DNA of 64,000 bases from Streptosporangium lutulentum (GCF_030811455.1 NZ_JAUSQU010000001.1:5022001-5086000); one strand, 5' to 3'; shown: positions 6,708-16,342, numbered from the stretch's first letter. Made by a program: numbers and translations. Notes: generated by a model from the sequence alone, not told the origin.

Positions 6708-7970
6708 TCAGACTCTCGCCCCGCAGCGGCGCAGGGTGAGCAGGGCGAGCACCCTGGTCACGTCCCGGAGCTCGCGCAGGTCGACCTGCTCGCGCGGAGC
6801 GTGGGCGAAACGCACGTCACCCGGGCCGTAGTGCAGGGCCGGGATGCCGCCGGCCGCGTAGAGACGCAGATCGCTCCCGTACGGCGCGGCGGCCTCGGCC
6901 GGGTGGGAGCCGGTGACCTCGGCCACCGCCGTGGCCACCTCGCCCAGCAGCGCGTGTCCCGCGGGCAGCCGCCCGCTCGCGAACTGGCCGCCGGGCCAGG
7001 TGACGACCGGGGGATGCTCGCGCAGCCAGGGATGACCGAGTTCGGCGATCACGGTCTCCAGAGCCAGTCGGGCCTGCGCCGGATCCTCGTCCAGGCGCAC
7101 GCCGAGCCGTCCCTCCGCGACGAGAAGGTCCGGCACGCTGCTGGCCCAGTCGCCCGCGCGGACCGTACCGATCTCGATCGGGTAGGGCATCGGGTTGCCG
7201 TCGAAGACCGGGTCCGGGTCGCGGTTGCGGTCGGCCTCCAGCCGCCTGATCGCCTCGAAGACCGGCCAGAAGACCTCCAGGGCGTTGACCCCCTCGTAGC
7301 GGGTGGCGCCGTGGGCCGCCCGCCCGGCGACCTCGATCCGGAACGTCAGCGCGCCCGCCGTCGCGGCGATGATCGCCCCGCTGGTCGGCTCGGCGATCAC
7401 CGCGGCCTCGCCCCGGTGACCGCGGGCCAGGGTGGCGAACGCGCCCAGGCCGCCGTCCTCCTCCCCCACCACGCAGTGCACGGCCAGCGGTCGCGCCAGC
7501 CGTACCCCCGCCTTGGAGAGAGCGGCGACGACGGCGAGGTTCGCCGCGAGACCGGCCTTCATGTCGCAGGCACCCCTGCCGTGCAGGACGTCTCCGCTGA
7601 TCCGGGCGGCGAAGGGGTCCGTCTCCCACTTGGCGAGGTCTCCGGTCGGCACCACGTCCGCGTGCCCCTGCAGAACGAGCGCGGGCTCTCCCTCGCCCTC
7701 CGTGACACCGACCACGCCGTACCCCTCGGTGCGCGGGGACTCGGTGCCGGGAAAACCGGGAGCCGCCCGGAGCGCGTCGAGGTCGAGCTTCCAGACGTCC
7801 ACGTCCAGACCCGCCTCGACGAGCAGCCGGGCGCAGCGGTGCTGCAGGTCCGACTCGGCGTCGGTGCCGGTCACGCTCGGCACCCGCACCAGGTCGGCCA
7901 GCAGCCGCACCGTCCCCGCCTCGTCGAGGGCGTCCAGCACCCTCGCTTCGATCGCCTCGTTCTGCGGCAT
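6708..7970 (-). CDS. M20-family peptidase/deacylase (ArgE/DapE-like)
   Basis: A 420-residue zinc hydrolase. The metal-site motifs appear in order: LQGHADVVP, GRGACDMKAG, VVGEEDGG with the catalytic Glu, and a late LHYGPGD His. The dimerisation insert lies between them (about 180-290). The family includes acetylornithine deacetylase, succinyl-diaminopimelate desuccinylase and carboxypeptidase G2-like enzymes; the substrate cannot be chosen from sequence. It starts 4 nt after the DUF885 gene, so the two are cotranscribed, which suggests linked peptide or N-acyl amino acid hydrolysis. Confidence 0.88.
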   Translation of the reverse strand: MPQNEAIEARVLDALDEAGTVRLLADLVRVPSVTGTDAESDLQHRCARLLVEAGLDVDVWKLDLDALRAAPGFPGTESPRTEGYGVVGVTEGEGEPALVLQGHADVVPTGDLAKWETDPFAARISGDVLHGRGACDMKAGLAANLAVVAALSKAGVRLARPLAVHCVVGEEDGGLGAFATLARGHRGEAAVIAEPTSGAIIAATAGALTFRIEVAGRAAHGATRYEGVNALEVFWPVFEAIRRLEADRNRDPDPVFDGNPMPYPIEIGTVRAGDWASSVPDLLVAEGRLGVRLDEDPAQARLALETVIAELGHPWLREHPPVVTWPGGQFASGRLPAGHALLGEVATAVAEVTGSHPAEAAAPYGSDLRLYAAGGIPALHYGPGDVRFAHAPREQVDLRELRDVTRVLALLTLRRCGARV

Positions 7971-7974
7971 TCCT

Positions 7975-9597
7975 CTAGCCTTCCAGGGCCACTCGGCGGG
8001 CCAGGCCCAGGGGAAGGCCGCCGGAACCGGCCAGGTTGTCGTGGAACGTGCGCAGATCGCCGCGGCCCATGGCCATGTAGTCGTCGCGGATGCGGTCGAT
8101 CTCCAGCGCGCCGGTCAGGTAGGAGGGGGCCTGGGTGGGCCAGGCGCAGTAACGGTTGACCTCGCCCTTGGCGGTGCCGGGGGTGAGCGAGGACTTGGTC
8201 GTCATGAAGTGCTCGGCCTCCTCGACGGTCATCTCACCGCAGTGCAGCGAGACGTCCACGATGATGCGGGCCGCCCGGAAGAGGCGGAACTCCAGGTGGG
8301 CGAGCTCCTGGGCGGGGGTGGTGAAGTAGCCCTGCTCCCGCATGACCTTCTCCACGTAGAGGGCCCAGCCCTCGGAGAAGTACGGCGTGCGGAACAGCTG
8401 GCGGGCCCGGCGCGGGTTGCCCGCCATCCAGGACAGGTGCCAGTGGTGGCCGGGATAGGCCTCGTGAACGGCGATGGAGGGCATCTGCGCCCTGGCGTTG
8501 GTGCGCAGCCGCTGGCGGACCTGCTCCTCGGTGAAGGAGTCGGGGGTGAACGGCACGAAGAAGTGCCCGACCCTGGAGGCGGACAGGGGCGGCGGCTGCA
8601 TGTAGGAGGCGACGGCGAGGATGGGCCGCTGGAACTCCGGCGACGGCACCACCCGGCACTCCTCGCCCTCGGCGAACGTCACCAGGCCGCGCTCGCGCAC
8701 GAACTCCCGGGCCCGCTCGGTCTCGGCCTCGTACTCGGCCCGCATGTCCTCCAGGGTCGCGGCGTGGTCGTCCTGGAGCTCGGTGATGGCCGCGTGCCAG
8801 TCGTCGGAGCCGCCGGTCAGCCGCACGGCGACCTCGCGCATCCGCGCGTCCAGCTCGTCGTAGGCGGCCTGGCCGCGCTTGAGCAGCTCGTCGGCGCCGT
8901 AGCCGAGCATCTCCCGCTCGCGCAGCAGGGTGGAGTAGAGCTCCTCCCCCATCCGCCAGGTGCCGGTGGCCTCGAAGCCGTCGAGGAACTCCACCAGCTC
9001 GTCGAAGGCCGCCGCCGCGGGCTCGGCCGCCGCCGCCAGCCGGGCGCGCAGGGCCTCGTCGGCGACCTGGCCGGGAATGGTCTCGGTGAGGAAACGCCGG
9101 GCCGTCCGCGCCTGGCCGAGCCCTCGCTCGATCAGCAGCGGGGCCGCCAGGGCGGGGTCGAGGTTCGTACGGCAGGCCGCGAGGACGTCCGGCACCTCGG
9201 CCAGCCGTGCGACGGCCGCCTCGACGCGTTCGGCCTCGGAGGACAGCTGGTGGATGAACGGGCCGAACATCGAGGAGAAGATCGTCCCCACGTAGACGGA
9301 CGGGTCGCGCCGCCAGGCGGGCCAGACCTCGTAGGCGAGTCCACCGCGCAGCGCGGACATGACGAGCTCACGGTCGATCTCGTCTTCAAAGGACTCGGGG
9401 TCACCCTGCCCATCGCCTCCCACGGCCTGAAGCCGCTCCAGCCAGTGCCGTGACTCCCGCTCCCTGGCGAGGATGCCCGCCTCGGTGAAGTCACCGAGGG
9501 TCCTGTCATAGCCTTCCGCGCCGGCGAGGGTCGCGTGGACGGGGTTCGCCTTCAGGTACCAGTCGAGAAAGTCGTTCACAAGCTCAGCAGACGTCAT
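7975..9597 (-). CDS. DUF885-family putative metallohydrolase
   Basis: About 540 residues. The diagnostic block SIAVHEAYPGHHWHLSWM contains the HExxPGHH motif of DUF885, a family resembling gluzincin peptidases. I take the ATG at 9597 (MTSAELVNDFLDWYLKANP); a GTG nine codons upstream is possible. There is no signal peptide, so it is probably cytoplasmic. It is the first gene of a two-gene unit with the M20 peptidase. Peptidase activity is inferred from the motif. Confidence 0.88.
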   Translation of the reverse strand: MTSAELVNDFLDWYLKANPVHATLAGAEGYDRTLGDFTEAGILARERESRHWLERLQAVGGDGQGDPESFEDEIDRELVMSALRGGLAYEVWPAWRRDPSVYVGTIFSSMFGPFIHQLSSEAERVEAAVARLAEVPDVLAACRTNLDPALAAPLLIERGLGQARTARRFLTETIPGQVADEALRARLAAAAEPAAAAFDELVEFLDGFEATGTWRMGEELYSTLLREREMLGYGADELLKRGQAAYDELDARMREVAVRLTGGSDDWHAAITELQDDHAATLEDMRAEYEAETERAREFVRERGLVTFAEGEECRVVPSPEFQRPILAVASYMQPPPLSASRVGHFFVPFTPDSFTEEQVRQRLRTNARAQMPSIAVHEAYPGHHWHLSWMAGNPRRARQLFRTPYFSEGWALYVEKVMREQGYFTTPAQELAHLEFRLFRAARIIVDVSLHCGEMTVEEAEHFMTTKSSLTPGTAKGEVNRYCAWPTQAPSYLTGALEIDRIRDDYMAMGRGDLRTFHDNLAGSGGLPLGLARRVALEG

Positions 9598-9811
9598 AGC
9601 GGCCGATCCTACTCGGCACGCCACATCAGATGTTGATCATCAAATTTCGTGACGTCACCGACGAAACCGGATTCCGGCGGGTGATCTCACCCGCCCCGGC
9701 CCCGGAACCGGCGCTCTCCACGGCCTTGCGGAAGCCGGGCGACCGGTTACGGGGACGTCCGGCCACGGGGATCAGCCGGTGCGGCTCCCCCGTTCCCATA
9801 AACTTCATTCT

Positions 9812-10132
9812 GTGGGTGACCCGAAGTTCGAGATCCAGATGCTCCACGACCGTGTCATGGTGAAAGCCGAGCAGGAGTCGGAGGAGCGACGCAGCACGGC
9901 GGGCATCGTCATCCCGGCGACGGTGAAAATGGCCAACAGGCTCGTCTGGGGCGAGGTCTGCGGCGCGGGCCAGAACGCCCGTTCGGTCAAGGTCGGCGAC
10001 AAGGTCCTGTTCAATCCCGAGGAGCAGTACGAGGTCGAGGTCCACGGCCAGCTCTACCTGATCATGCGCGAGCGCGACCTGCACGCCATCGCCACCCCGC
10101 AGACCGACAACGGCACCGGCCTGTACCTGTGA
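9812..10132 (+). CDS. GroES-family (Cpn10-like) protein
   Basis: 106 residues from GTG 9812. The fold signatures are LHDRVMVKAEQ at the start and GDKVLFNPEEQYEVEVHG. The mobile-loop region SEERRSTAGIVIPATVKMANR is divergent from housekeeping GroES, and no groEL is adjacent. It is probably the stand-alone actinobacterial GroES paralogue rather than the main co-chaperonin. A TAAACT hexamer about 10 nt before the GTG and the absence of a clear ribosome binding site suggest a leaderless mRNA. Confidence 0.8.
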   Translation: MGDPKFEIQMLHDRVMVKAEQESEERRSTAGIVIPATVKMANRLVWGEVCGAGQNARSVKVGDKVLFNPEEQYEVEVHGQLYLIMRERDLHAIATPQTDNGTGLYL

Positions 10133-10248
10133 CGGGCCGGCTCACCCGCTGACGCCCGCGGGCCGCCTCTCGCGAGTGCCCGGCGCCTCGCCGTCGAACG
10201 GGAGGCGGAGCCGCCGTCGGCCCTTCCACCGGCCCGCAGGTCCGGCGG

Positions 10249-11196
10249 TCATCTGCGGGTGTAGCTGAGATAGATCCTGTTGTTCCAGTCGGCGGTGGAG
10301 ATGTCGGCCAGCGCCCGCACGACCTTGCCCTTGAGGTCGACCAGCACGGCCCTGTACGCGCTCCCGTTGGGGACGACCGCGATGACGTGCTTCTCGTCCC
10401 ACCAGCCCCAGAGGGTCTTGGGCCGGAGGTTCGGCACCTTGGCGGCGAGCTTGCCGGAGGTCCGGTCCCAGACGCACACGTGCTCTGTGTAGGTGGAGGG
10501 GCACCACGTCATCAACCCGCGGCCGGAGGGCGAGAAGGCGTCCTCGCCTCCCGCGGGCCGGCCCGTCTTCGCCAGCGTGCGCCGGACCTGGCCGCTCTGG
10601 CGGTAGAAGCGGGTCCCGCCCCGGTATTCGGCGATCACGTCGGTGTCGTCGGAGCTCCACCGGAACCTCGCGGCCTTGTCCACCCCCGCCACGATCACCG
10701 TTCGGGCGGTCTTCGCCGCCACGTCGACGACCACGAACCCGGCGGTCTCCCAGGCCGTGCCGTTCTTCCTCTCGACGGTCATGACGGCTTTCTTCGCGTC
10801 GCGCGTCCAATGGACGTACTGCGCGACGAGCGGCTTCTTGACGGTCCGGATCCTGGTGCCCCTGCCCGTCGCCGGATCGACCAGGGCGACCGAGTCGTAG
10901 CCGTCTCTGTAGGAGGTGGGGACCGCGAGGGCCATGGCCCCCTTGGGCGCGACCGTGATCTCCTTGTAGGAGGCCTGCTTCGTGAATCCCTTGCTTCCGC
11001 GCACATAGGCCGACGTGCCGAACGTGTAGGAGGTCACCCTGACCGGGTCGGCCGGATTCTCCCGCGCGGTCACCCGGGTGCCGGGCAGCACGACGTCCGC
11101 GGACGCGGCGTACGCGACCGGAGTGGTCGTCACGACCATGGAGGCCGCGACGACCGAACAACACAGCAGTCGACGAATCCCAGGAGACACAGGCAC
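10249..11196 (-). CDS. secreted beta-propeller-like protein
   Basis: 315 residues with an N-terminal signal peptide (basic MPVSPGIRR, hydrophobic core, cleavage near AYAASA). The rest is rich in beta-strand repeats with TolB/WD40-like spacing (FRWSSDDTDVIAEYR, AFSPSGRGLMTW, LWGWWDEKHVIAVV). It is likely an extracytoplasmic propeller. No catalytic motif was recognised and no specific function is proposed. It stands alone between a GroES-like gene and an acetyltransferase. Confidence 0.75.
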   Translation of the reverse strand: MPVSPGIRRLLCCSVVAASMVVTTTPVAYAASADVVLPGTRVTARENPADPVRVTSYTFGTSAYVRGSKGFTKQASYKEITVAPKGAMALAVPTSYRDGYDSVALVDPATGRGTRIRTVKKPLVAQYVHWTRDAKKAVMTVERKNGTAWETAGFVVVDVAAKTARTVIVAGVDKAARFRWSSDDTDVIAEYRGGTRFYRQSGQVRRTLAKTGRPAGGEDAFSPSGRGLMTWCPSTYTEHVCVWDRTSGKLAAKVPNLRPKTLWGWWDEKHVIAVVPNGSAYRAVLVDLKGKVVRALADISTADWNNRIYLSYTRR

Positions 11197-11449
11197 GGCG
11201 GAATACTAAGCCGGAAATCCCCCCAAGATCGTGATCTAGAACAAATCAGTTGGAAAAGGGTAGACTCTGCCCGGCCGATCTATCCGGCCGTAACCTCAAC
11301 GACCTCTCGTCCGAAACCGATCGCGCCCTTCCGGGCGGCTCGAAACCGCTCGCGCGTTTCTGGACGGAACGCGGAGACAACGGCCGCCCGGACGGCATCA
11401 CACGGCACGATCACGCCACTTGAGGCGGAAGTCCATGAGGAAAAATTAA

Positions 11450-11875
11450 ATGCTGATTTCCAGAGAAAAGTCATTTGCCACGGACGAGCTCTTCGAGCTC
11501 TACAGCTCCGTCGGCTGGAGCGGCTACACCCGTGACATGGCAAAGCTCCACCGCAGCCTGAGCAATTCGCACCTGGTCGTCACCGCCCGCGACGACTCCG
11601 GCAGGCTCATCGGTCTGGCCCGGACGATTTCCGACGACGAGACCATCTGCTATCTCCAGGATCTGCTGGTGCACAGCGAATTCCAGGGCCGGGGAATCGG
11701 CCGTGCGCTTCTCGACCATTTGACGGACCGCTATTCGCACTGCACGTTCTTCCTCTTGTCCACCGACCACGAGTCGACACCGGACGGGGAGAAATCACAC
11801 GCCTTTTACAGAAAGATGGGCCTGATCCCCCATCACGAGCAAGGAATGGCGGCGTTCGGACTGAAGATCATGTGA
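11450..11875 (+). CDS. GNAT acetyltransferase
   Basis: 141 residues. Motif A is LQDLLVHSEFQGRGIGRALLD (acetyl-CoA pyrophosphate loop QGRGIG), with SHAFYRKMGLIPH as motif B. The N-terminus LYSSVGWSGYTRD is typical of small-molecule GNAT enzymes of the YjcF/ElaA type. A GAGGAA tract precedes the ATG. The substrate is unknown. Confidence 0.88.
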   Translation: MLISREKSFATDELFELYSSVGWSGYTRDMAKLHRSLSNSHLVVTARDDSGRLIGLARTISDDETICYLQDLLVHSEFQGRGIGRALLDHLTDRYSHCTFFLLSTDHESTPDGEKSHAFYRKMGLIPHHEQGMAAFGLKIM

Positions 11876-11881
11876 TGGCGA

Positions 11882-11944
11882 CGCCGAGGCCCGGGACGTT
11901 CCGCCGGCGTCGGTTCGGCGGACAGGTCGTCCCGGGCCTCGGCG
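11882..11944. terminator. long stem-loop after the GNAT gene
   Basis: 17-bp perfect arms (11882-11898 and 11928-11944, core CGAGGCCCGGGACG) enclose a smaller nested hairpin. It begins 7 nt past the stop codon and lies between convergent genes, so it may work in both directions. Confidence 0.7.
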
Positions 11945-12027
11945 AGGACCGACCTCGCCCGCCGTCTCCGGCTACCGCCGGTCACCGTTCGCGGTTGTCC
12001 CGCCCGCCGTCCGCCCGTCGTGCCGGA

Positions 12028-12300
12028 TCAGGGTCCGCCGCCCAACGGCCCTCCGCATCTGCCGCATTCGACGGCCATCGTGACGCGGTGCCGCCGGTGC
12101 TCGTAGAAGCGGTGGCCGAGGGTCGCCGTGACGAGCACCCCGCCGAGCAGCACGAGCATCATCGGCCCGTATTTCTCATGTCCGATCAGGCCCATGACGA
12201 GATGGGCCATACCCGCGGCGACGATGATCGCGCCGACGTTGAGCAGTTCCTTGTTGAGCGTCCACCCCGAGGCGGATCGTTCCCGTTCCGTCTCACTCAT
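12028..12300 (-). CDS. small two-TM membrane protein
   Basis: 90 residues. A charged N-terminus (MSETERERSASGW) is followed by two hydrophobic segments (about 20-40 and 45-63) and a basic tail with a CGRCGG motif. It resembles hypothetical actinobacterial membrane proteins. No function can be assigned. Confidence 0.65.
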   Translation of the reverse strand: MSETERERSASGWTLNKELLNVGAIIVAAGMAHLVMGLIGHEKYGPMMLVLLGGVLVTATLGHRFYEHRRHRVTMAVECGRCGGPLGGGP

Positions 12301-12513
12301 GCCCCCAGACTCACTACCATCAGTTACAGGCCATGACGGATCGCGTCACCACGATGTAAAAGACGGAGCATCTTCCGGCGGCGGAATCGGTGTTAAGCCC
12401 AGGTGACGGGGGTCGCCCCTCGCGGGCCGCCATGAGGGCGCGCGATGGGCGAGACCGGCCCCGCCGAGCCGTTCAGGCCGGCGAGGTGAGGTCACGTGCC
12501 GCGACCGGTCCGG

Positions 12514-13359
12514 CTAGCCCCCGAGCCTGCGGAACGCGCGCGCCGACAGCGGCAGGAAGATCGCGATCAGCAGGAGCGGCCAGACCACCGCCATGAGCGT
12601 CGCGTTCTGCGCGATCCAGGACGCGCCTCCCCAGCCGGGATTTCCGAAGAGCTCACGGGCGGCCGTGGCCGTCGTCGAGAGCGGGTTCCACTGGGCGATC
12701 GCGCCGAGCCAGCCGGGCATGGTGGCCGGGTCGACGAACACGCTGGACAGGAAGCCGACAGGCCAGACCAGGATCTGCACGGACGTCACCACCTCGGTCC
12801 CGCCGGCGATGAGCCCGATGAAGATGCCGACCCAGAGCAGGGCGAACCGCAGCAGCAGGAGCAACCCGACGGCGGCCGTCGCTGCGGGGAGTCCCCCCTC
12901 CCAGCGCCAGCCCAGCAGCAGCCCGGTGCCGATCATGACGGCCAGCCCGACGATCGAGTTGAGCATGTCCGCGACGCACCGGCCCAGGACGACCGCGGAG
13001 GCGCTCACCGGCATCGAGCGGAATCGATCGGTCACTCCCCTGGCCGCGTCGGTGGTGACCGCCGTCATCGTGCTCTCCAGGCCGAAGAGCATGGTCATGG
13101 CGAACATGCCCGGCATCAGGAACTCGAAGTAACCGCCGCCACCGGGGACGCCGATGGCGCCGCCGAAGAGGCCGCCGAACATCAGCACGATCATGACGGG
13201 GAAGACCCATCCGACGATGACCGGGCCGGGTCGCAGGACCCAGTGGTTCAGGTCCCGGAGGGTGATGGTCCAGGCGTCCGCCAGGGCCCACCCGAACCGG
13301 GACAGCGGGGATTCGGCGGCCGGAGCGAAGGCCGCACTCGCCGGGGTCGTCGTGCTCAT
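12514..13359 (-). CDS. ABC-2 type permease (DrrB-like)
   Basis: 281 residues with six hydrophobic segments and the ABC-2 signature region (ESTMTAVTTDAARGVTDRFRSMPVS, conserved in daunorubicin-exporter DrrB relatives). Its ATG overlaps the stop of the ATPase gene (ATGA), so translation is coupled. Together they form a drug or lipid exporter. Confidence 0.9.
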   Translation of the reverse strand: MSTTTPASAAFAPAAESPLSRFGWALADAWTITLRDLNHWVLRPGPVIVGWVFPVMIVLMFGGLFGGAIGVPGGGGYFEFLMPGMFAMTMLFGLESTMTAVTTDAARGVTDRFRSMPVSASAVVLGRCVADMLNSIVGLAVMIGTGLLLGWRWEGGLPAATAAVGLLLLLRFALLWVGIFIGLIAGGTEVVTSVQILVWPVGFLSSVFVDPATMPGWLGAIAQWNPLSTTATAARELFGNPGWGGASWIAQNATLMAVVWPLLLIAIFLPLSARAFRRLGG

Positions 13360-14456
13360 GCCCGCACCTCCGTGTTCAGGCCGGACCCGGCGGTCGCGGG
13401 CCGGTTCGCGACCGGGTCTCCATCGCCCGGCGGCGGGCCCGTCCGGTCGCCCGGCGCCGCCTGGTCGCCGGTCAGGTGGAGAAACACCTCGTCGAGCGTG
13501 GGGCGGCGCAAGGTGATGTCGACCGGCTCGATCCCGGCGTCCCCGAGCGCGGTGGCCATCGCGACCAGTGCCCTGGTGCGCTCGTCCACCGGGACGCTGA
13601 CGCGGCGGGCCTCGGCGTCGGTGTGCACCTCTCCGGACGCGATCCTCACGGCGACGGCCTCCGTCGCGGCCACGTCCGCCGCGTCGGCGAGCACGATGTC
13701 GAGCCAGTCGCCGCCGATGGCGGACTTCAGCTCCTCGGGGGTGCCTTCGGTGACGACCCGGCCCGCCGCGAGCATCGAGATCCGATCGGCCAGCCGGTCC
13801 GCCTCCTCCAGATACTGGGTGGTGAGAAGCACGGTCGTGCCGGACCCGACCAGGTCGCGGATCGCCGTCCAGACCTCCCGCCGGCCGGACGGGTCCAGCC
13901 CGGTCGTCGGCTCGTCCACGAACAGCACCGGCGGGGTGACGATCATGCTCGCCGCGAGATCGAGCCGTCTGCGCATGCCACCGGAGTACTTGCCGACCGG
14001 CTTGCCGCCGGTGTCCGCCAGGGAGAAGCGCTCCAGCAGCTCGTCGGCACGCCTTTTCGCCTCCGCCGAGGAGAAGTGACTCAGCCTGGCGAACATCACG
14101 AGGTTCTGCCGCCCGGTGAGGATCTCGTCGACCGCCGCGTACTGGCCGACCAGCCCGATGCGCTCGCGCACCTGCCGCGGCTGTGCCTGGACGTCGAACC
14201 CCGCGACGCTCGCCCTGCCCGAGTCCAGGCGCAGGAGTGTGGACAGGATCCGGATGGCGGTGGTCTTGCCGGCGCCATTGGGCCCCAGCAGTCCGCAGAC
14301 CGTACCGGCCGGTACCTGTAGATCGAACCCGTTGAGACCGGCCCCCTCCGAGGCCCCCGCATAGCTTTTGCGCACGTCCTGCGCGGCGATCGCGAACTCG
14401 ACTGCCTTCACATCCACCCTTTTCCCGTCCGGCCAGGCCGGAAGATCTGCCGACAT
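13356..14456 (-). CDS. ABC transporter ATPase (DrrA-like)
   Basis: 366 residues from ATG 14456, preceded by AAGGG. Walker A is GPNGAGKTT, the signature YSGGMRRRLDLAASM, and Walker B VLFVDEPTTGLD. The C-terminal DUF4162-like tail is typical of daunorubicin-resistance ATPases. A GTG about 15 codons later also has a purine-rich tract and cannot be excluded. The gene is divergent from the TetR gene, with a palindromic operator between the two starts. Confidence 0.9.
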   Translation of the reverse strand: MSADLPAWPDGKRVDVKAVEFAIAAQDVRKSYAGASEGAGLNGFDLQVPAGTVCGLLGPNGAGKTTAIRILSTLLRLDSGRASVAGFDVQAQPRQVRERIGLVGQYAAVDEILTGRQNLVMFARLSHFSSAEAKRRADELLERFSLADTGGKPVGKYSGGMRRRLDLAASMIVTPPVLFVDEPTTGLDPSGRREVWTAIRDLVGSGTTVLLTTQYLEEADRLADRISMLAAGRVVTEGTPEELKSAIGGDWLDIVLADAADVAATEAVAVRIASGEVHTDAEARRVSVPVDERTRALVAMATALGDAGIEPVDITLRRPTLDEVFLHLTGDQAAPGDRTGPPPGDGDPVANRPATAGSGLNTEVRA

Positions 14457-14483
14457 CGACTCACCCTTGAAGCGTAGACCGTA

Positions 14484-14498
14484 CCGTACACCGTACGG
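14484..14498. promoter_or_regulatory. TetR-type operator between drrAB-like genes and tetR
   Basis: CCGTAC-ACC-GTACGG is a perfect palindrome, and a further CCGTAC half-site lies alongside. It sits 28 nt upstream of the ATPase start and 46 nt upstream of the regulator start, where one bound dimer could silence both promoters. Confidence 0.6.
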
Positions 14499-14543
14499 CT
14501 CAGTTACGGTGGACCTGACGCCGAAGGATTTGGAGTTGTTCCC

Positions 14544-15314
14544 GTGGGTGGAAAGAAAGCCTCTGACGCCGATCCGGCCCGGAGCCTGGTACTGCTGTGG
14601 AGCTCGCACAGCAAGCCGGGGCGGTCCGGGCTGACGGTCCGGTCGATCGTCCTCGCGGCCATCGAGCTCGCCGACGCCGAAGGGGTCGAAGCGGTCTCCA
14701 TGCGCCAGGTCGCCGACCGGCTCGAGGTCGGGACCATGTCCCTCTACACCCATGTCCCAGGCAAGGCCGAGCTGACCGACCTCATGATCGACACTGCTTT
14801 CGGGGAGCTCTACCCCGATGTGGACGCCCCGTCCGGGCAGCCCGGCGGCTGGCGGGGCGCCCTGGAGTTCATCGCCACCCGCAACTGGGACCTCTACCAG
14901 AGGCACCCCTGGATGCTGCACCTCGTCAGCGGACGCCCGGTGCTGGGCCCGAACGCCTCGCTCAAATACGAGGCCGAGCTGCGCCCGCTGGACGGCATCG
15001 GCCTGTCCGACGTCGAGATGGACTCCGTTCTGGCCCTGATCCTGACCCACGTCGAAGGCACCGCCAGGCTTCAGGCCACCATGGCGCGGACCCAGCGGGA
15101 CACCGGAATGACCGATGCCGAATGGTGGGTCTCCACCGCCCCGCTGCTCGACAAGGTCATGGACGGGTCCCGGTTCCCCGTCGCCTCACGCGTCGGCCAA
15201 TCGGCGGGCGAGGCGCATCAGGCGGTCTCCGACCCGGCCCACGCCCTCGACTTCGGCCTGGCCCGGATCCTGGACGGCGTCACCGCCCTGATCGCGGGCA
15301 GGGAGCGGACGTAG
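14544..15314 (+). CDS. TetR/AcrR-family repressor
   Basis: 256 residues from GTG 14544 (GGAG 8 nt upstream). The HTH is about residues 30-80 (SIVLAAIELADAEGVEAVS, RQVADRLEVGTMSLYTHVP). The C-terminal region fits the TetR_C_1 ligand-binding type. Its divergent position next to a DrrAB-like exporter and the palindrome between them make it the likely local repressor, with an exported compound as inducer. Confidence 0.9.
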   Translation: MGGKKASDADPARSLVLLWSSHSKPGRSGLTVRSIVLAAIELADAEGVEAVSMRQVADRLEVGTMSLYTHVPGKAELTDLMIDTAFGELYPDVDAPSGQPGGWRGALEFIATRNWDLYQRHPWMLHLVSGRPVLGPNASLKYEAELRPLDGIGLSDVEMDSVLALILTHVEGTARLQATMARTQRDTGMTDAEWWVSTAPLLDKVMDGSRFPVASRVGQSAGEAHQAVSDPAHALDFGLARILDGVTALIAGRERT

Positions 15315-15424
15315 TCACCGCGCGAGCGTCAAGGCGGCGACCCTGGTCACCGCGCGAGCGTCAAGGCGGCGACCCTGGTCACCGCGAGGGCGTCAAGGCG
15401 GCGGCCGTGGTCACCGCAAGGGTC
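15314..15424. repeat. 32-bp tandem repeat, three and a half copies
   Basis: Copies start at 15314, 15346, 15378 and 15410 (partial). The core is GTCACCGCGCGAGCGTCAAG. The array fills the gap between the stop codons of two convergent genes and touches both. Confidence 0.85.
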
Positions 15425-15985
15425 TCAGCGGGCGAGAAGCTTCTGGGCCTCGACGATCAGATCGATGTGGAAGGTGAGCTTCACGCCGTAGTACACGATG
15501 GCGGCGGCGGCCGCCGCGGCGACGAGGACGACCAGGATCTTGACCGTCCAGCCCCGTCGGCCGAGCCAGGCCGTCCAGCCCGCCAGGGTTCGCTTGCCGA
15601 ACTCCAGGAGCCGGTTGGCCCAGTGGAACTCCGTCGCCAGGACCGCCAGACCGGCGAAGACGACGAGCCAGCCGGGGCCGGGGAAGGGCACCATGATGAG
15701 ACCCGCGGCGACCAGCACGGCGCCGACGGTACCGATGGCGACCTTCAGGGTGAGCCGTCCCGCGGGGGTGGACCTGATCCTGTCGAGCCGGCGGCCCAGG
15801 CCGGACCGCCCCGAGGCGTCGTCCTTCAGGACGTCGGCGTCACCGGTTACGGATGATCTCGGGGATCCGTCCCGAGGGTCTCCCCGCCGCTTCGCCGCCT
15901 CATCCCCCAAGGTGCCGGCATCGTCGGCAACAGACGGCCCCTGGGGTCCGTCCTGAGAGTTTTCCGCTCCACCTGAGATCGCCAC
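15425..15985 (-). CDS. PGPGW-motif membrane protein (TIGR02611-like)
   Basis: 186 residues from GTG 15985, chosen because GGGGGAG lies 5 nt upstream; the frame extends further without a good start. An acidic disordered N-terminus (about 1-65) is followed by hydrophobic segments containing the family motif VPFPGPGWLVV and a terminal TM helix. It matches the actinobacterial TIGR02611 family, which has no known function. Confidence 0.8.
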   Translation of the reverse strand: MAISGGAENSQDGPQGPSVADDAGTLGDEAAKRRGDPRDGSPRSSVTGDADVLKDDASGRSGLGRRLDRIRSTPAGRLTLKVAIGTVGAVLVAAGLIMVPFPGPGWLVVFAGLAVLATEFHWANRLLEFGKRTLAGWTAWLGRRGWTVKILVVLVAAAAAAAIVYYGVKLTFHIDLIVEAQKLLAR

Positions 15986-16302
15986 GCAACTCCCCCGGGC
16001 CGTTCGTTTGGTTCCAGAATAGGCCCGAACGACCTTCCTTTGCCCACTCCGGGGTACGAGTCGCGCATGTGCGACTTCCGGGGCAAGCGGCGACAAAAAG
16101 GGCTCTGACCTGCGAAAACGCGACTCCTTTCTCCGGGCTCGCCGGCGGGGGCTCATCCCGTGGTGGCGGGCTTCTCCGGGGTGAACGCCGTGGGCCGGGC
16201 CCCACCGGCCGGACGCGCCGATCCGCGGTGGCGGGCCTCCTGAAAACCCGTGGTGACGGGCCCGATGAAAAAGGACGGCCCGCCACCACTCCGGCTCGGC
16301 CC

Positions 16303-16336
16303 GTGGTGGCGTGCGCTCGTCAGGGCACGCCACCAC
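16303..16336 (-). terminator. 12-bp stem-loop after the GH74 gene
   Basis: Arms GTGGTGGCGTGC (16303-16314) and complement (16325-16336), 10-nt loop, 6 nt past the stop of the xyloglucanase gene. Upstream copies of a GTGGTGGCGGGC motif (near 16160, 16230 and 16250) offer alternative pairings. Confidence 0.65.
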
Positions 16337-16342
16337 CCGGGC

